This document shows positions 25,697 through 32,906 of a stretch of 64,000 nucleotides of DNA, piece after piece. Source of the DNA: Acetivibrio sp964564015 (lineage in GTDB: Bacteria > Bacillota > Clostridia > Acetivibrionales > Acetivibrionaceae). Location of the stretch: positions 1 to 64,000 of the forward strand of contig CAZLZR010000024.1 in the NCBI GenBank assembly GCA_964564015.1. The letters run 5' to 3'. The translations under genes and the position numbers were made by a program. Each line of letters opens with the position of its first letter. The first letter of the stretch is position 1. The notes beneath the pieces are model-generated. The model was not told the DNA's origin. It ran no database searches and saw nothing but the letters and a program-made list of their open reading frames with translations.

Positions 25697-26890
25697 ATGG
25701 CAAAAAAATTATTTACTTCAGAATCAGTTACTGAAGGGCATCCGGATAAAATTTGTGATCAGATTTCAGACGCTGTACTTGATGCGATATACTCTGAAGA
25801 TCCAATGGCAAGGGTGGCATGTGAAACATCGGTTACTACCGGCCTTGTTCTCGTGGCTGGTGAGATTACTACAAATTGTTATATAGATATACCTAAAATC
25901 GTGAGAAATACGATAAAAGAAATTGGATATGACAGAGCAAAATATGGGTTTGATTCTGATACATGTGCTGTTTTGACTTCAATCGACGAACAGTCTCCTG
26001 ATATAGCAATGGGTGTAGATAAGGCGCTTGAGGCTAAGCAAGGAGAAATGACAGACGCTCAGATTGAAGCAATTGGAGCAGGGGATCAGGGTATGATGTT
26101 TGGTTTTGCATGTGATGAAACTGAAGAACTGATGCCCATGCCGATTTCGCTTGCCCACAAACTTACCAAAAAGCTGACTGAGGTCAGAAAAGACGGCACA
26201 TTGGCATATTTAAGACCTGACGGTAAATCTCAGGTTACTGTGGAATACGATGGGGACAAGCCTGTGAGAGTTGAAACTGTAGTAATTTCTACTCAACACG
26301 GACCTGAAGTTGATCACGAAACTATAGAAAAAGACATAATAGAGCATGTTATCAAACCGGTTGTTCCTGCAAATTTGCTTGACAGCAACACCAAGTATTT
26401 TATAAACCCAACTGGAAGATTTGTGGTTGGGGGACCTCAAGGGGATTCAGGTCTTACAGGCAGAAAGATAATTGTTGATACTTATGGCGGGTATGCAAGA
26501 CATGGTGGTGGAGCATTCTCAGGTAAGGATCCCACAAAGGTTGACCGTTCTGCAGCTTATGCAGCAAGATATGTAGCTAAGAACATTGTTGCAGCAGGAC
26601 TTGCTAAAAAGTGCGAGGTGCAGCTTGCTTATGCAATAGGTGTTGCAAGACCGGTATCCGTTAGAGTTGATACTTTCGGTACAGGCACAATATCAGAAGA
26701 GAAAATTGAAAAGCTTGTAAATAAGCATTTCGACTTAAGACCGGCAGGGATTATAAAAAGCCTTAACTTAAGAAGGCCGATATACAAACAAACAGCAGCT
26801 TATGGACACTTTGGAAGAACTGATCTTGATCTGCCATGGGAAAAGACTGACAAGGTGGAAGATTTGAAAAGGGAAGCAAAGGAAATTTAA
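25697..26890 (+). CDS. metK: S-adenosylmethionine synthetase
   Basis: A 397-aa enzyme making SAM from methionine and ATP. Family signatures are present: SVTEGHPDKICDQISDAVLD at the N-terminus, the hexapeptide-type GAGDQGMMFGFA, and the P-loop-like GGGAFSGKDPTKVDRSAAYAARY. The length is typical. The start at 25697 has AAAGGAGGAAC. Expression is expected to be under the SAM-I riboswitch immediately upstream. SAM is also the cofactor for the many radical-SAM and methyltransferase proteins encoded further right. Confidence 0.98.
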   Translation: MAKKLFTSESVTEGHPDKICDQISDAVLDAIYSEDPMARVACETSVTTGLVLVAGEITTNCYIDIPKIVRNTIKEIGYDRAKYGFDSDTCAVLTSIDEQSPDIAMGVDKALEAKQGEMTDAQIEAIGAGDQGMMFGFACDETEELMPMPISLAHKLTKKLTEVRKDGTLAYLRPDGKSQVTVEYDGDKPVRVETVVISTQHGPEVDHETIEKDIIEHVIKPVVPANLLDSNTKYFINPTGRFVVGGPQGDSGLTGRKIIVDTYGGYARHGGGAFSGKDPTKVDRSAAYAARYVAKNIVAAGLAKKCEVQLAYAIGVARPVSVRVDTFGTGTISEEKIEKLVNKHFDLRPAGIIKSLNLRRPIYKQTAAYGHFGRTDLDLPWEKTDKVEDLKREAKEI

Positions 26891-26906
26891 TTAATTGGCT
26901 AAGATA

Positions 26907-26945
26907 AAAGGGAGTGGCTCAGTTGAGTTGCTCCTTTATTTTTTG
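26907..26945 (+). terminator. Terminator of metK
   Basis: GGAGTGGCTC pairs fully (with G-U wobbles) with GAGTTGCTCC, followed by TTTATTTTTTG. Confidence 0.8.
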
Positions 26946-26967
26946 CTGTTGGGTGTACATTATTTAA

Positions 26968-27017
26968 GTGAAGAAAAATATGTAAGAAACTTAAGTTTCT
27001 GGAATATTTCTCTTCAC
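26968..27017. repeat. 50-bp interrupted palindrome
   Basis: Outer arms GTGAAGAAAAATAT and ATATTTCTCTTCAC (13/14 paired) enclose a perfect 16-bp palindrome AGAAACTTAAGTTTCT, separated by 3-nt spacers on each side. It would form one long hairpin or cruciform. Confidence 0.75.
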
Positions 27018-27127
27018 ATATATAAACTCACCTTTTGTTGACTTATAGTTGGAACCAAATTCAGCGTTATAGGAATTTAAGCTGAGCGTTAATATAATAG
27101 AAGACAATTGAAACACTCTATCTTGGA

Positions 27128-27297
27128 GTATAGGAATTCATAAAAATCCTATTTTTGTAAATTCCTATACTGGGGTTTGGAAAGGGGATTCCCCTTTCCC
27201 GGTTTAAGGAGGGTGCTCAGGATGCGAAGCATCCGTCGAAGGGAACCATAGGGTTCCCTAGCGAACAAGAAAATTCATGAGCGAAGCGAATTTTCTT
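27128..27297. repeat. Array of five consecutive hairpins
   Basis: Hairpins lie end to end. (1) GTATAGGAATT/AATTCCTATAC, 27128-27170. (2) GGAAAGGGGA/TCCCCTTTCC, 27179-27199. (3) GGATGC-GAA-GCATCC, 27220-27234. (4) GGGAACC/GGTTCCC, 27241-27258. (5) AAGAAAATTC/GAATTTTCTT, 27267-27297. Hairpins 3 and 5 both contain GCGAAGC. The segment is G-rich compared with its surroundings, and no ORF explains it. It may be a structured RNA, a dispersed palindromic element or a mobile-element end. Confidence 0.65.
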
Positions 27298-27355
27298 GGC
27301 ATTAGCAGTAACAGAATTGAGAATCATTTCATAAACTGGAATTGGGGGTGTTTAT

Positions 27356-27754
27356 ATGCCAAGAATAGTATTTGAAGCTGTAATATGTATCTGTGCAGCT
27401 TACGGATTTATAACATTGGTTTATGAGCTGATAATGTCTATAAGACACAAAATAAAATATGAAAATTCCATGGTAAAGTTGGTTTTGGTTGTAAAGAACC
27501 AGGGTGAGGTCATTGAAGGGGTATTAAGAAACATACTTCCACGGGATTTTATACGAAAACTTATGCCGGGAGGCAGACTTACAGTTCTAGATATGGGATC
27601 AAGGGATGACACCTTGGATATTTTAAGAAGATTGGAAAGAGAGTATGAGTGTATCGAGGTATTGAAGAAATCGGAGAAGGAAATGCTCTTTAGATATTTT
27701 GATGATAATGAGGAACGTGAAATCGGAATTGAGAATACAGGGCGGAAAGTATAA
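27356..27754 (+). CDS. Membrane-anchored, GT2-like small protein
   Basis: A 132-aa protein with one N-terminal membrane helix (residues about 4-25) and a cytoplasmic remnant-like domain. KLVLVVKNQGEVIEGVLRNIL followed by LTVLDMGSRDDTLDILRRL resembles the first beta-alpha-beta unit of family-2 glycosyltransferases, where DxGSxDxT is a donor-binding landmark. The catalytic remainder is missing, so enzymatic activity is unlikely. The start at 27356 follows GGGGGTG. It precedes recD2 by about 110 bp. Function unknown. Confidence 0.7.
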   Translation: MPRIVFEAVICICAAYGFITLVYELIMSIRHKIKYENSMVKLVLVVKNQGEVIEGVLRNILPRDFIRKLMPGGRLTVLDMGSRDDTLDILRRLEREYECIEVLKKSEKEMLFRYFDDNEEREIGIENTGRKV

Positions 27755-27863
27755 GTCTTACATACATAACATATAATACCTTATTCTTTTAAAAATTCGA
27801 TAGATGATATATACTTAATGATAGCTGAATGGATGTTAATTTATAGAGAATAAGGTGTGAATA

Positions 27864-30065
27864 GTGATCACTTTTGAAGGAATTGTCCAAGATATAATAT
27901 TTGCAAATGAAATAAATGGTTATACTGTATGTGAACTTAAGGGTGAGAAGGAAATAATAACTGCTGTCGGGTTCATGCCTTTTGTAAACGTTGGCGAAAT
28001 GCTGAGGGTATCGGGTAATTGGGTTACTCATCCTGATTATGGTGAGCAGCTTAAAGTTGAACTTTATGAGAAGCTGCTTCCAAAAACGGTTGAATCTATG
28101 GAAAGGTACCTTGCTTCCGGGCTTATAAAAGGGGTGGGACCGGCTAGCGCAAAAAAAATTGTCAAGAAATTTGGGGAAGACACTATAAACATAATAGAGT
28201 TTCATCCGGAAAAATTGTCTGAAATAAAAGGCATCAACCATGAAAAGGCCTTGAGAATCGGACAGGCTTTTTATGAGCAGAAGGCTCTTCGGGATGTGGT
28301 CATGTTTTTCCAGGAATATGGTATTAGTCCGACGTATTGTGCAAAAATATATCAGATTTATGGAGAAAATACTATCGAGGAAATCAGGAATAATCCCTAC
28401 AAGCTTTCGGATGAAAAGATCGGCATAAGTTTCAAGACTTCGGACATGATTGCCAGAGGATTAGGAGTAGACCCAAAATCAAAGTTCAGAATTTCAAGCG
28501 GTATTAAGTATGTTTTATCCCATATTGCAATGGATGGACATACATTTGTTGAAGATGACAGATTGAAAGAGTATACTTCAAATCTGCTGGACGTTGAAAT
28601 AGATAACATTGAGGATGCTTTGATCAGCCTATTGATGGATAAATCCATTTATATTGAAAGAGATAATGCTTGCAGCAGAGTTTATTTAAGCTCTCTGTAT
28701 AATGCGGAAGCAGGTACAGCCAGAAAACTGGTTGAGCTTTCAAGTATGAGATTTAAAGGTGATATAAGCGATTTTGATGAAAAAGTACTTGAAGTGCAGA
28801 AGAAAGAAGGAATTGTACTCGCACAAAACCAGAAGGATGCTGTTAGGGAAGCTTTGGTCAGCGGAGTTTTGATTATTACAGGAGGCCCGGGAACAGGAAA
28901 GACAACTATAATAAAAAGTATTATAAACCTGTTGACGGGTGAGGGCTATGATGTTCTACTGGCAGCACCTACCGGAAGAGCAGCAAAGAGGATGACCGAG
29001 GCTACTGGTTTTGAAGCAAAAACCATTCACAGGCTCCTGGAAATTGGATATGTTGGAAAGGAAGATGAGCTTGTATTTTCTAAAAATGAGGCGAATCCCA
29101 TAGATGGAGATGTTATTATTATAGATGAGATGTCAATGGTTGATATAATTCTTATGAACCATCTGCTTAAAGCAATAGAACCTGGTACGAGGCTCATATT
29201 GGTAGGCGATGTGGATCAGCTTCCGTCAGTTGGACCGGGAAAAGTCCTCCAGGATCTGATAAGAAGTGAAATAATAAAGACTGTAAAATTAAAGGAAATA
29301 TTCAGACAGGCCGAAGAGAGCCTTATTATTGTTAATGCGCACAAAATAAATAATGGCGAAAAGCCGGTTTTGAACTATAAGGATAAAGACTTCTTTTTTG
29401 TAAAAAGAAACAAGGCAGAAGATATTGTAAAAACTATTGTTGATCTTTGTATCAGAAGGATTCCGGGGACATATGGATTTGAACCTATGAGGGAGATACA
29501 GGTTCTAACGCCTGTAAGGAAAGGGGTTGTTGGTGTAGCAAACCTTAACACTGAGCTTCAGGCAGTACTGAATCCAAAGGATAAAGGCAAGAAAGAAAAG
29601 GTGTTCAGGGATTTTCTATTCCGCGAAGGCGACAGGGTAATGCAAATAAAGAATAACTATAACTTGCGATGGACAAAGCAGGATGATGAAGGTACCGGTG
29701 TTTTCAATGGAGATACAGGAATAATTCAGGAAATAGACGATGAAGAACAAAATATAGTTGTTACCTTTGACGATGACAAGACAGCAAATTATGATTATAG
29801 CATACTTGATGAGTTGGAACCGGCTTTTGCAGTGACTATTCACAAAAGTCAGGGATCGGAATTCCCTGTTGTTATAATACCGATTTTTCCAGGTCCTCAG
29901 GTACTTATGACAAGGAACTTGCTGTATACTGCTGTTACAAGAGCGAGGAAACTGGTTGTACTTGTGGGCAATAATGATTATCTTGACGTAATGATAAGTA
30001 ACGAAAGAGAGACAAACAGAAACTCGGGGTTAGCTGACAAGCTCAGGAAATGTATCAGGTTATAA
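27864..30065 (+). CDS. recD2: RecD2-type ATP-dependent DNA helicase
   Basis: A 733-aa SF1B 5'-3' helicase of the RecD2 type, acting outside RecBCD in DNA repair. It begins with an OB-like N-terminal region (VITFEGIVQDIIFANEINGYTV), followed by helix-hairpin-helix segments (ASGLIKGVGPASAKKIVKKF). Walker A GGPGTGKT starts at residue 340; Walker B is IIIDEMSMVD; the UvrD-C-like end has AVTIHKSQGSEFPVV and LLYTAVTRARKLVVLVG. The GTG start at 27864 is supported by ATAAGGTGTGAATA. Full length. Confidence 0.93.
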   Translation: MITFEGIVQDIIFANEINGYTVCELKGEKEIITAVGFMPFVNVGEMLRVSGNWVTHPDYGEQLKVELYEKLLPKTVESMERYLASGLIKGVGPASAKKIVKKFGEDTINIIEFHPEKLSEIKGINHEKALRIGQAFYEQKALRDVVMFFQEYGISPTYCAKIYQIYGENTIEEIRNNPYKLSDEKIGISFKTSDMIARGLGVDPKSKFRISSGIKYVLSHIAMDGHTFVEDDRLKEYTSNLLDVEIDNIEDALISLLMDKSIYIERDNACSRVYLSSLYNAEAGTARKLVELSSMRFKGDISDFDEKVLEVQKKEGIVLAQNQKDAVREALVSGVLIITGGPGTGKTTIIKSIINLLTGEGYDVLLAAPTGRAAKRMTEATGFEAKTIHRLLEIGYVGKEDELVFSKNEANPIDGDVIIIDEMSMVDIILMNHLLKAIEPGTRLILVGDVDQLPSVGPGKVLQDLIRSEIIKTVKLKEIFRQAEESLIIVNAHKINNGEKPVLNYKDKDFFFVKRNKAEDIVKTIVDLCIRRIPGTYGFEPMREIQVLTPVRKGVVGVANLNTELQAVLNPKDKGKKEKVFRDFLFREGDRVMQIKNNYNLRWTKQDDEGTGVFNGDTGIIQEIDDEEQNIVVTFDDDKTANYDYSILDELEPAFAVTIHKSQGSEFPVVIIPIFPGPQVLMTRNLLYTAVTRARKLVVLVGNNDYLDVMISNERETNRNSGLADKLRKCIRL

Positions 30066-30330
30066 TTGATGCGATTAGCGGTATCCATGGAGAACGAGTG
30101 AGTATTTTTCTGCACATTCATTACATGCATCTCCTTTGGAGAACCAATAGTTTGACATTATTTATCAAGAAGCATATAATTAAATTATAAGTTACATTAT
30201 GTTCATTTCAGCTTGTTATACTGTTTATCTGCTAGCCTCTGAATAAATAGGTTTTGGGGTCTTTGAAGTTCCTCTTTGAGTAACAGAAATCATTTTGGTG
30301 CTTATTCTTTGAATTCGGTGGTGAAATCTG

Positions 30331-30996
30331 ATGTTTGAAGAGATTCTTAATCTTATATTTCCTCCGAAATGTATATTTTGCGGCAAGTTATTAAATTATG
30401 ATGTAAAGCTGTGTATCTGTAATGACTGTAATCCAAAAATCCCCTATTTGAGAAATGGAAAAATAAATCTTATTAAAAATAATAGTTATTTTGACGATGT
30501 AATATGTATATGTGAGTATTCCGGAATTATAAAAGATGCTCTGAAAAGGTATAAGTTTTTTAACAGACCATCTTATAATATGACTTTTGCTCAGATGATG
30601 TATAGCAAAATAAGCGAAATGACAGACTGGAAAAAGGTCGACATAATTTTAAGTGTGCCTCTTCACCGGAAAAAAGAGCGTAAAAGGGGGTATAATCAGG
30701 CGCGATTGATAGCAAAACAGCTAGGCAAGTTACTTGGAATCAGGGAATCACAACGATTGCTTGTTAGGACAAAAAATACCGACAGTCAAAGTCTTTTAAA
30801 CAGAATTGACAGGTTGGAAAATGTGAAGGATGCTTTTGAGGTGTCTGATGTAAGCGCTGTGAGGGGCAAATCAATACTTTTGGTAGACGATATTCTGACT
30901 ACTGGAACAACATTGAACGAGTGTTGCAAGGTATTGAAAAATGCAGGTGCAGATACAATTACTGCAGCTGTAGTGGCTACTGGGAGGAAGTATTAG
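30331..30996 (+). CDS. comFC: ComF family phosphoribosyltransferase-like protein
   Basis: A 221-aa protein with an N-terminal zinc ribbon (Cys14-x2-Cys17 and CICNDC) and a type-I phosphoribosyltransferase fold with the PRPP loop ILLVDDILTTGTTL. RKKERKRGYNQARLIAKQLGK is characteristic of ComF/GntX. Family members aid DNA uptake or salvage; the exact role is unclear. It opens the comFC-yvyF-flgM-flgN-flgK block known from Bacillus subtilis. The start at 30331 follows GGTGGTGAAATCTG. Confidence 0.9.
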   Translation: MFEEILNLIFPPKCIFCGKLLNYDVKLCICNDCNPKIPYLRNGKINLIKNNSYFDDVICICEYSGIIKDALKRYKFFNRPSYNMTFAQMMYSKISEMTDWKKVDIILSVPLHRKKERKRGYNQARLIAKQLGKLLGIRESQRLLVRTKNTDSQSLLNRIDRLENVKDAFEVSDVSAVRGKSILLVDDILTTGTTLNECCKVLKNAGADTITAAVVATGRKY

Positions 30997-31116
30997 TAAC
31001 TGTGCTAAGAGAGGATTAAATTTTGTTATATTAAAACACAAAAATATGGAATGAATATGTGACACATAAAATAACTAAGGGATGTGTATCACATTGCCAG
31101 AAGCAGGAGGGATTTT

Positions 31117-31542
31117 ATGCCGGACATAAGAAACTGTAGACGCTGCAAAAGATTATTTAACTATATCGGCGGCGCTCCGATATGTCATGATTGCAAACAG
31201 CAGGATGAAGTTGACTACAAGAGGGTCAAGGAATACCTTTACGATCATCCGAAGGCTTCCATAATTGAGGTTTCACAAGAACTGGAAGTTAGTGTCCAGC
31301 AAATAAAAATGTATCTTAAGGAAGGACGCTTGGAGATAGTAGGCAATGATGGTAATATGATTCTGGAATGCGAGAGGTGTGGCAAGTCTATAACAACAGG
31401 TCGTTTATGTAATGACTGTTCAAAAGAGGTCTCTAATGATATTAAATCCACAACTAATCAAATGAACAAAGTTGCGCCGACTGAAGATGAAACAACAAAA
31501 AGATCAAATGGGATGAGATACCTTAATAAAACGGACGTATAA
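31117..31542 (+). CDS. yvyF: Flagellar operon protein YvyF-like
   Basis: A 141-aa protein of the TIGR03826/YvyF family encoded in flagellar operons. Two zinc ribbons (CRRCKRLF..CHDC and CERCGKSI..CNDC) bracket a helix-turn-helix-like middle (ASIIEVSQELEVSVQQIKMYLKEGRL). The start is ATG at 31117, directly after GCAGGAGG; an in-frame ATG at 31084 lies before that site and is unlikely. A regulatory role is probable but unproven. It is followed by a strong hairpin terminator. Confidence 0.88.
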   Translation: MPDIRNCRRCKRLFNYIGGAPICHDCKQQDEVDYKRVKEYLYDHPKASIIEVSQELEVSVQQIKMYLKEGRLEIVGNDGNMILECERCGKSITTGRLCNDCSKEVSNDIKSTTNQMNKVAPTEDETTKRSNGMRYLNKTDV

Positions 31543-31585
31543 ATAGTGAGTGCAAAAATAAATAAGTATATAATGAAGTTACAAT

Positions 31586-31634
31586 AAGAATAATAAAAAT
31601 TCCCGGTGAACTGCCGGGAATTTTTATTATTCTT
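31586..31634. terminator. Strong bidirectional-type terminator
   Basis: A perfect 21-bp inverted repeat AAGAATAATAAAAATTCCCGG / its complement, with loop TGAACTG. The right arm supplies TTTTTATTATT. It separates comFC-yvyF from flgM. Confidence 0.9.
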
Positions 31635-31740
31635 AGGTAGAGTTTTTACTGGAAGGGAAATATATTCAGATTAATTCCAAAATGGTACAATGAAAATGTG
31701 GCATTAACAATACCGGCTTTTGCAAAATAGGAGGTATAAT

Positions 31741-31809
31741 ATGGTTGTTATAGGGCTAAGGTGTGAAAGAGGTAAGAACAGTAAATACCCTTCAATAAAT
31801 AACCTATAG
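31741..31809 (+). CDS. Possible 22-aa leader peptide before flgM
   Basis: TAGGAGGTATAAT precedes ATG at 31741; the frame ends in TAG at 31809 (MVVIGLRCERGKNSKYPSINNL). The ribosome site is near perfect but the peptide matches nothing I know. The rest of the 31635-31981 gap is AT-rich and shows nothing else. Confidence 0.3.
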   Translation: MVVIGLRCERGKNSKYPSINNL

Positions 31810-31981
31810 AGTATACTGAACAAAGATAGGTCTATATGACTGTGAGATTTTTATAAAAATATGTTAATTAATTTTAGGTGATGTCGATATTATTAATGAG
31901 AGTAAGAATTGAAGGTACTAATGATAAAGTTAATACAGCAAGTGTTAATATATAAAAAAATTTTGAAAGTGAGTGGTAGGT

Positions 31982-32269
31982 ATGAAGATTTGGGGGGAAA
32001 TCCCAAAAGTCGCTGGGGTTTACAGCAAGCAAAAGAGAATTGGCAAAGTTGATGACACAGGCAATGTAGCCTCAAAGAAAGATGTGTTGTCAATATCCAG
32101 CCGGGCTAAAGACTATCAGACAGTTATGAAAGCCCTAAAAGAAACACCGGACATAAGAGAAGAGAAGGTAAAAAGTTTGGCAGAAAAGTATGGATCAGGC
32201 CAATATCAGGTCAAGAACACGGATATTGCCGATAAGATACTAAAGTCGGCCACAGATAAGAAGGTTTAG
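31982..32269 (+). CDS. flgM: Anti-sigma-28 factor FlgM
   Basis: A 95-aa cytoplasmic inhibitor of the flagellar sigma factor FliA/SigD, released when the hook is complete. It starts with MKIWGEIPKVAGVY, the usual clostridial FlgM beginning. The C-terminal sigma-binding part has ALKETPDIREEKVKSLAEKY and KNTDIADKIL. I take the ATG at 31982; a GTG at 31973 would add three residues. FlgM is followed by flgN and flgK as in Bacillus. Confidence 0.9.
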   Translation: MKIWGEIPKVAGVYSKQKRIGKVDDTGNVASKKDVLSISSRAKDYQTVMKALKETPDIREEKVKSLAEKYGSGQYQVKNTDIADKILKSATDKKV

Positions 32270-32277
32270 AGTTTATT

Positions 32278-32326
32278 ATTTGCGGGTGGGCATGGGTTAT
32301 TTCCCAGGTTTTCCCGCAAAAAATTT
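32278..32326 (+). terminator. Hairpin between flgM and flgN
   Basis: TTTGCGGG and CCCGCAAA pair around an inner TGGG/CCCA stem, followed by AAAATTT rather than T-rich sequence. It could be an attenuator or an mRNA-processing hairpin that lowers expression of downstream genes relative to flgM. Confidence 0.45.
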
Positions 32327-32349
32327 ATTAGAGCTGGGGTGGAAATTTT

Positions 32350-32850
32350 ATGAACAGCCAGAAAATAAATGAGTTAATGGATATACTTGAACGAGAAGCT
32401 AAGATTTATGAAGATATTTTGAAGTTGTCCCAAGATAAAACGGACATTATAATAAAGGGCAAGGTTAAAGAACTTGAAAATATTACAAAGCTCGAGCAGT
32501 CACTTATCTTGGATATGGGTAGACTGGAGGACTTGAGGGAGAAAACTGTCAGAGACTTGTCAACAGATATTGATTCCAAGTCTTCACAATTAACGGTTAC
32601 TGAGCTTATAAAACATATTGACAAAAACCAGGCTGATAGACTTGAAGGCTATAAAACAAACCTGCTTGGTATAATAGAGGAAGTCAAGAAGGTCAATGAT
32701 TTGAATTCAAAACTAATTCAAAACTCTATAGACTATATCAATTTTTCTATAAACATTTTATCGAGCGTACCGGCAGCAGATAATAATTATGGCAACACAG
32801 GGGTGACGCATGAAGTTAAGAAAAAGACTTACTTTGATGTGAAGCTGTAG
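32350..32850 (+). CDS. flgN: FlgN family flagellar export chaperone
   Basis: A 166-aa, almost entirely helical protein with heptad-like spacing (INELMDILEREAKIYEDILKLSQDKTDIII...). Its C-terminal stretch NSKLIQNSIDYINFSINIL is typical of FlgN/YvyG. It would bind FlgK and FlgL and deliver them to the export gate. Placement between flgM and flgK matches Bacillus yvyG. The ATG at 32350 follows GGGGTGGAAATTTT. Confidence 0.85.
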   Translation: MNSQKINELMDILEREAKIYEDILKLSQDKTDIIIKGKVKELENITKLEQSLILDMGRLEDLREKTVRDLSTDIDSKSSQLTVTELIKHIDKNQADRLEGYKTNLLGIIEEVKKVNDLNSKLIQNSIDYINFSINILSSVPAADNNYGNTGVTHEVKKKTYFDVKL

Positions 32851-32906
32851 AATTTATCTCTGTAGTTGTTAATAAGGTTTACTTTTATGTACTTGGAGGC
32901 GGTTAT

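Noticed and set aside
27356..27754. Functional family-2 glycosyltransferase
   Set aside because: Only the first beta-alpha-beta unit is present; the catalytic half is missing, so it is annotated as GT2-like only.
31881..31955. A 24-codon ORF before flgM
   Set aside because: The AGGTG touches the ATG, leaving no spacing, and the peptide has no notable feature.
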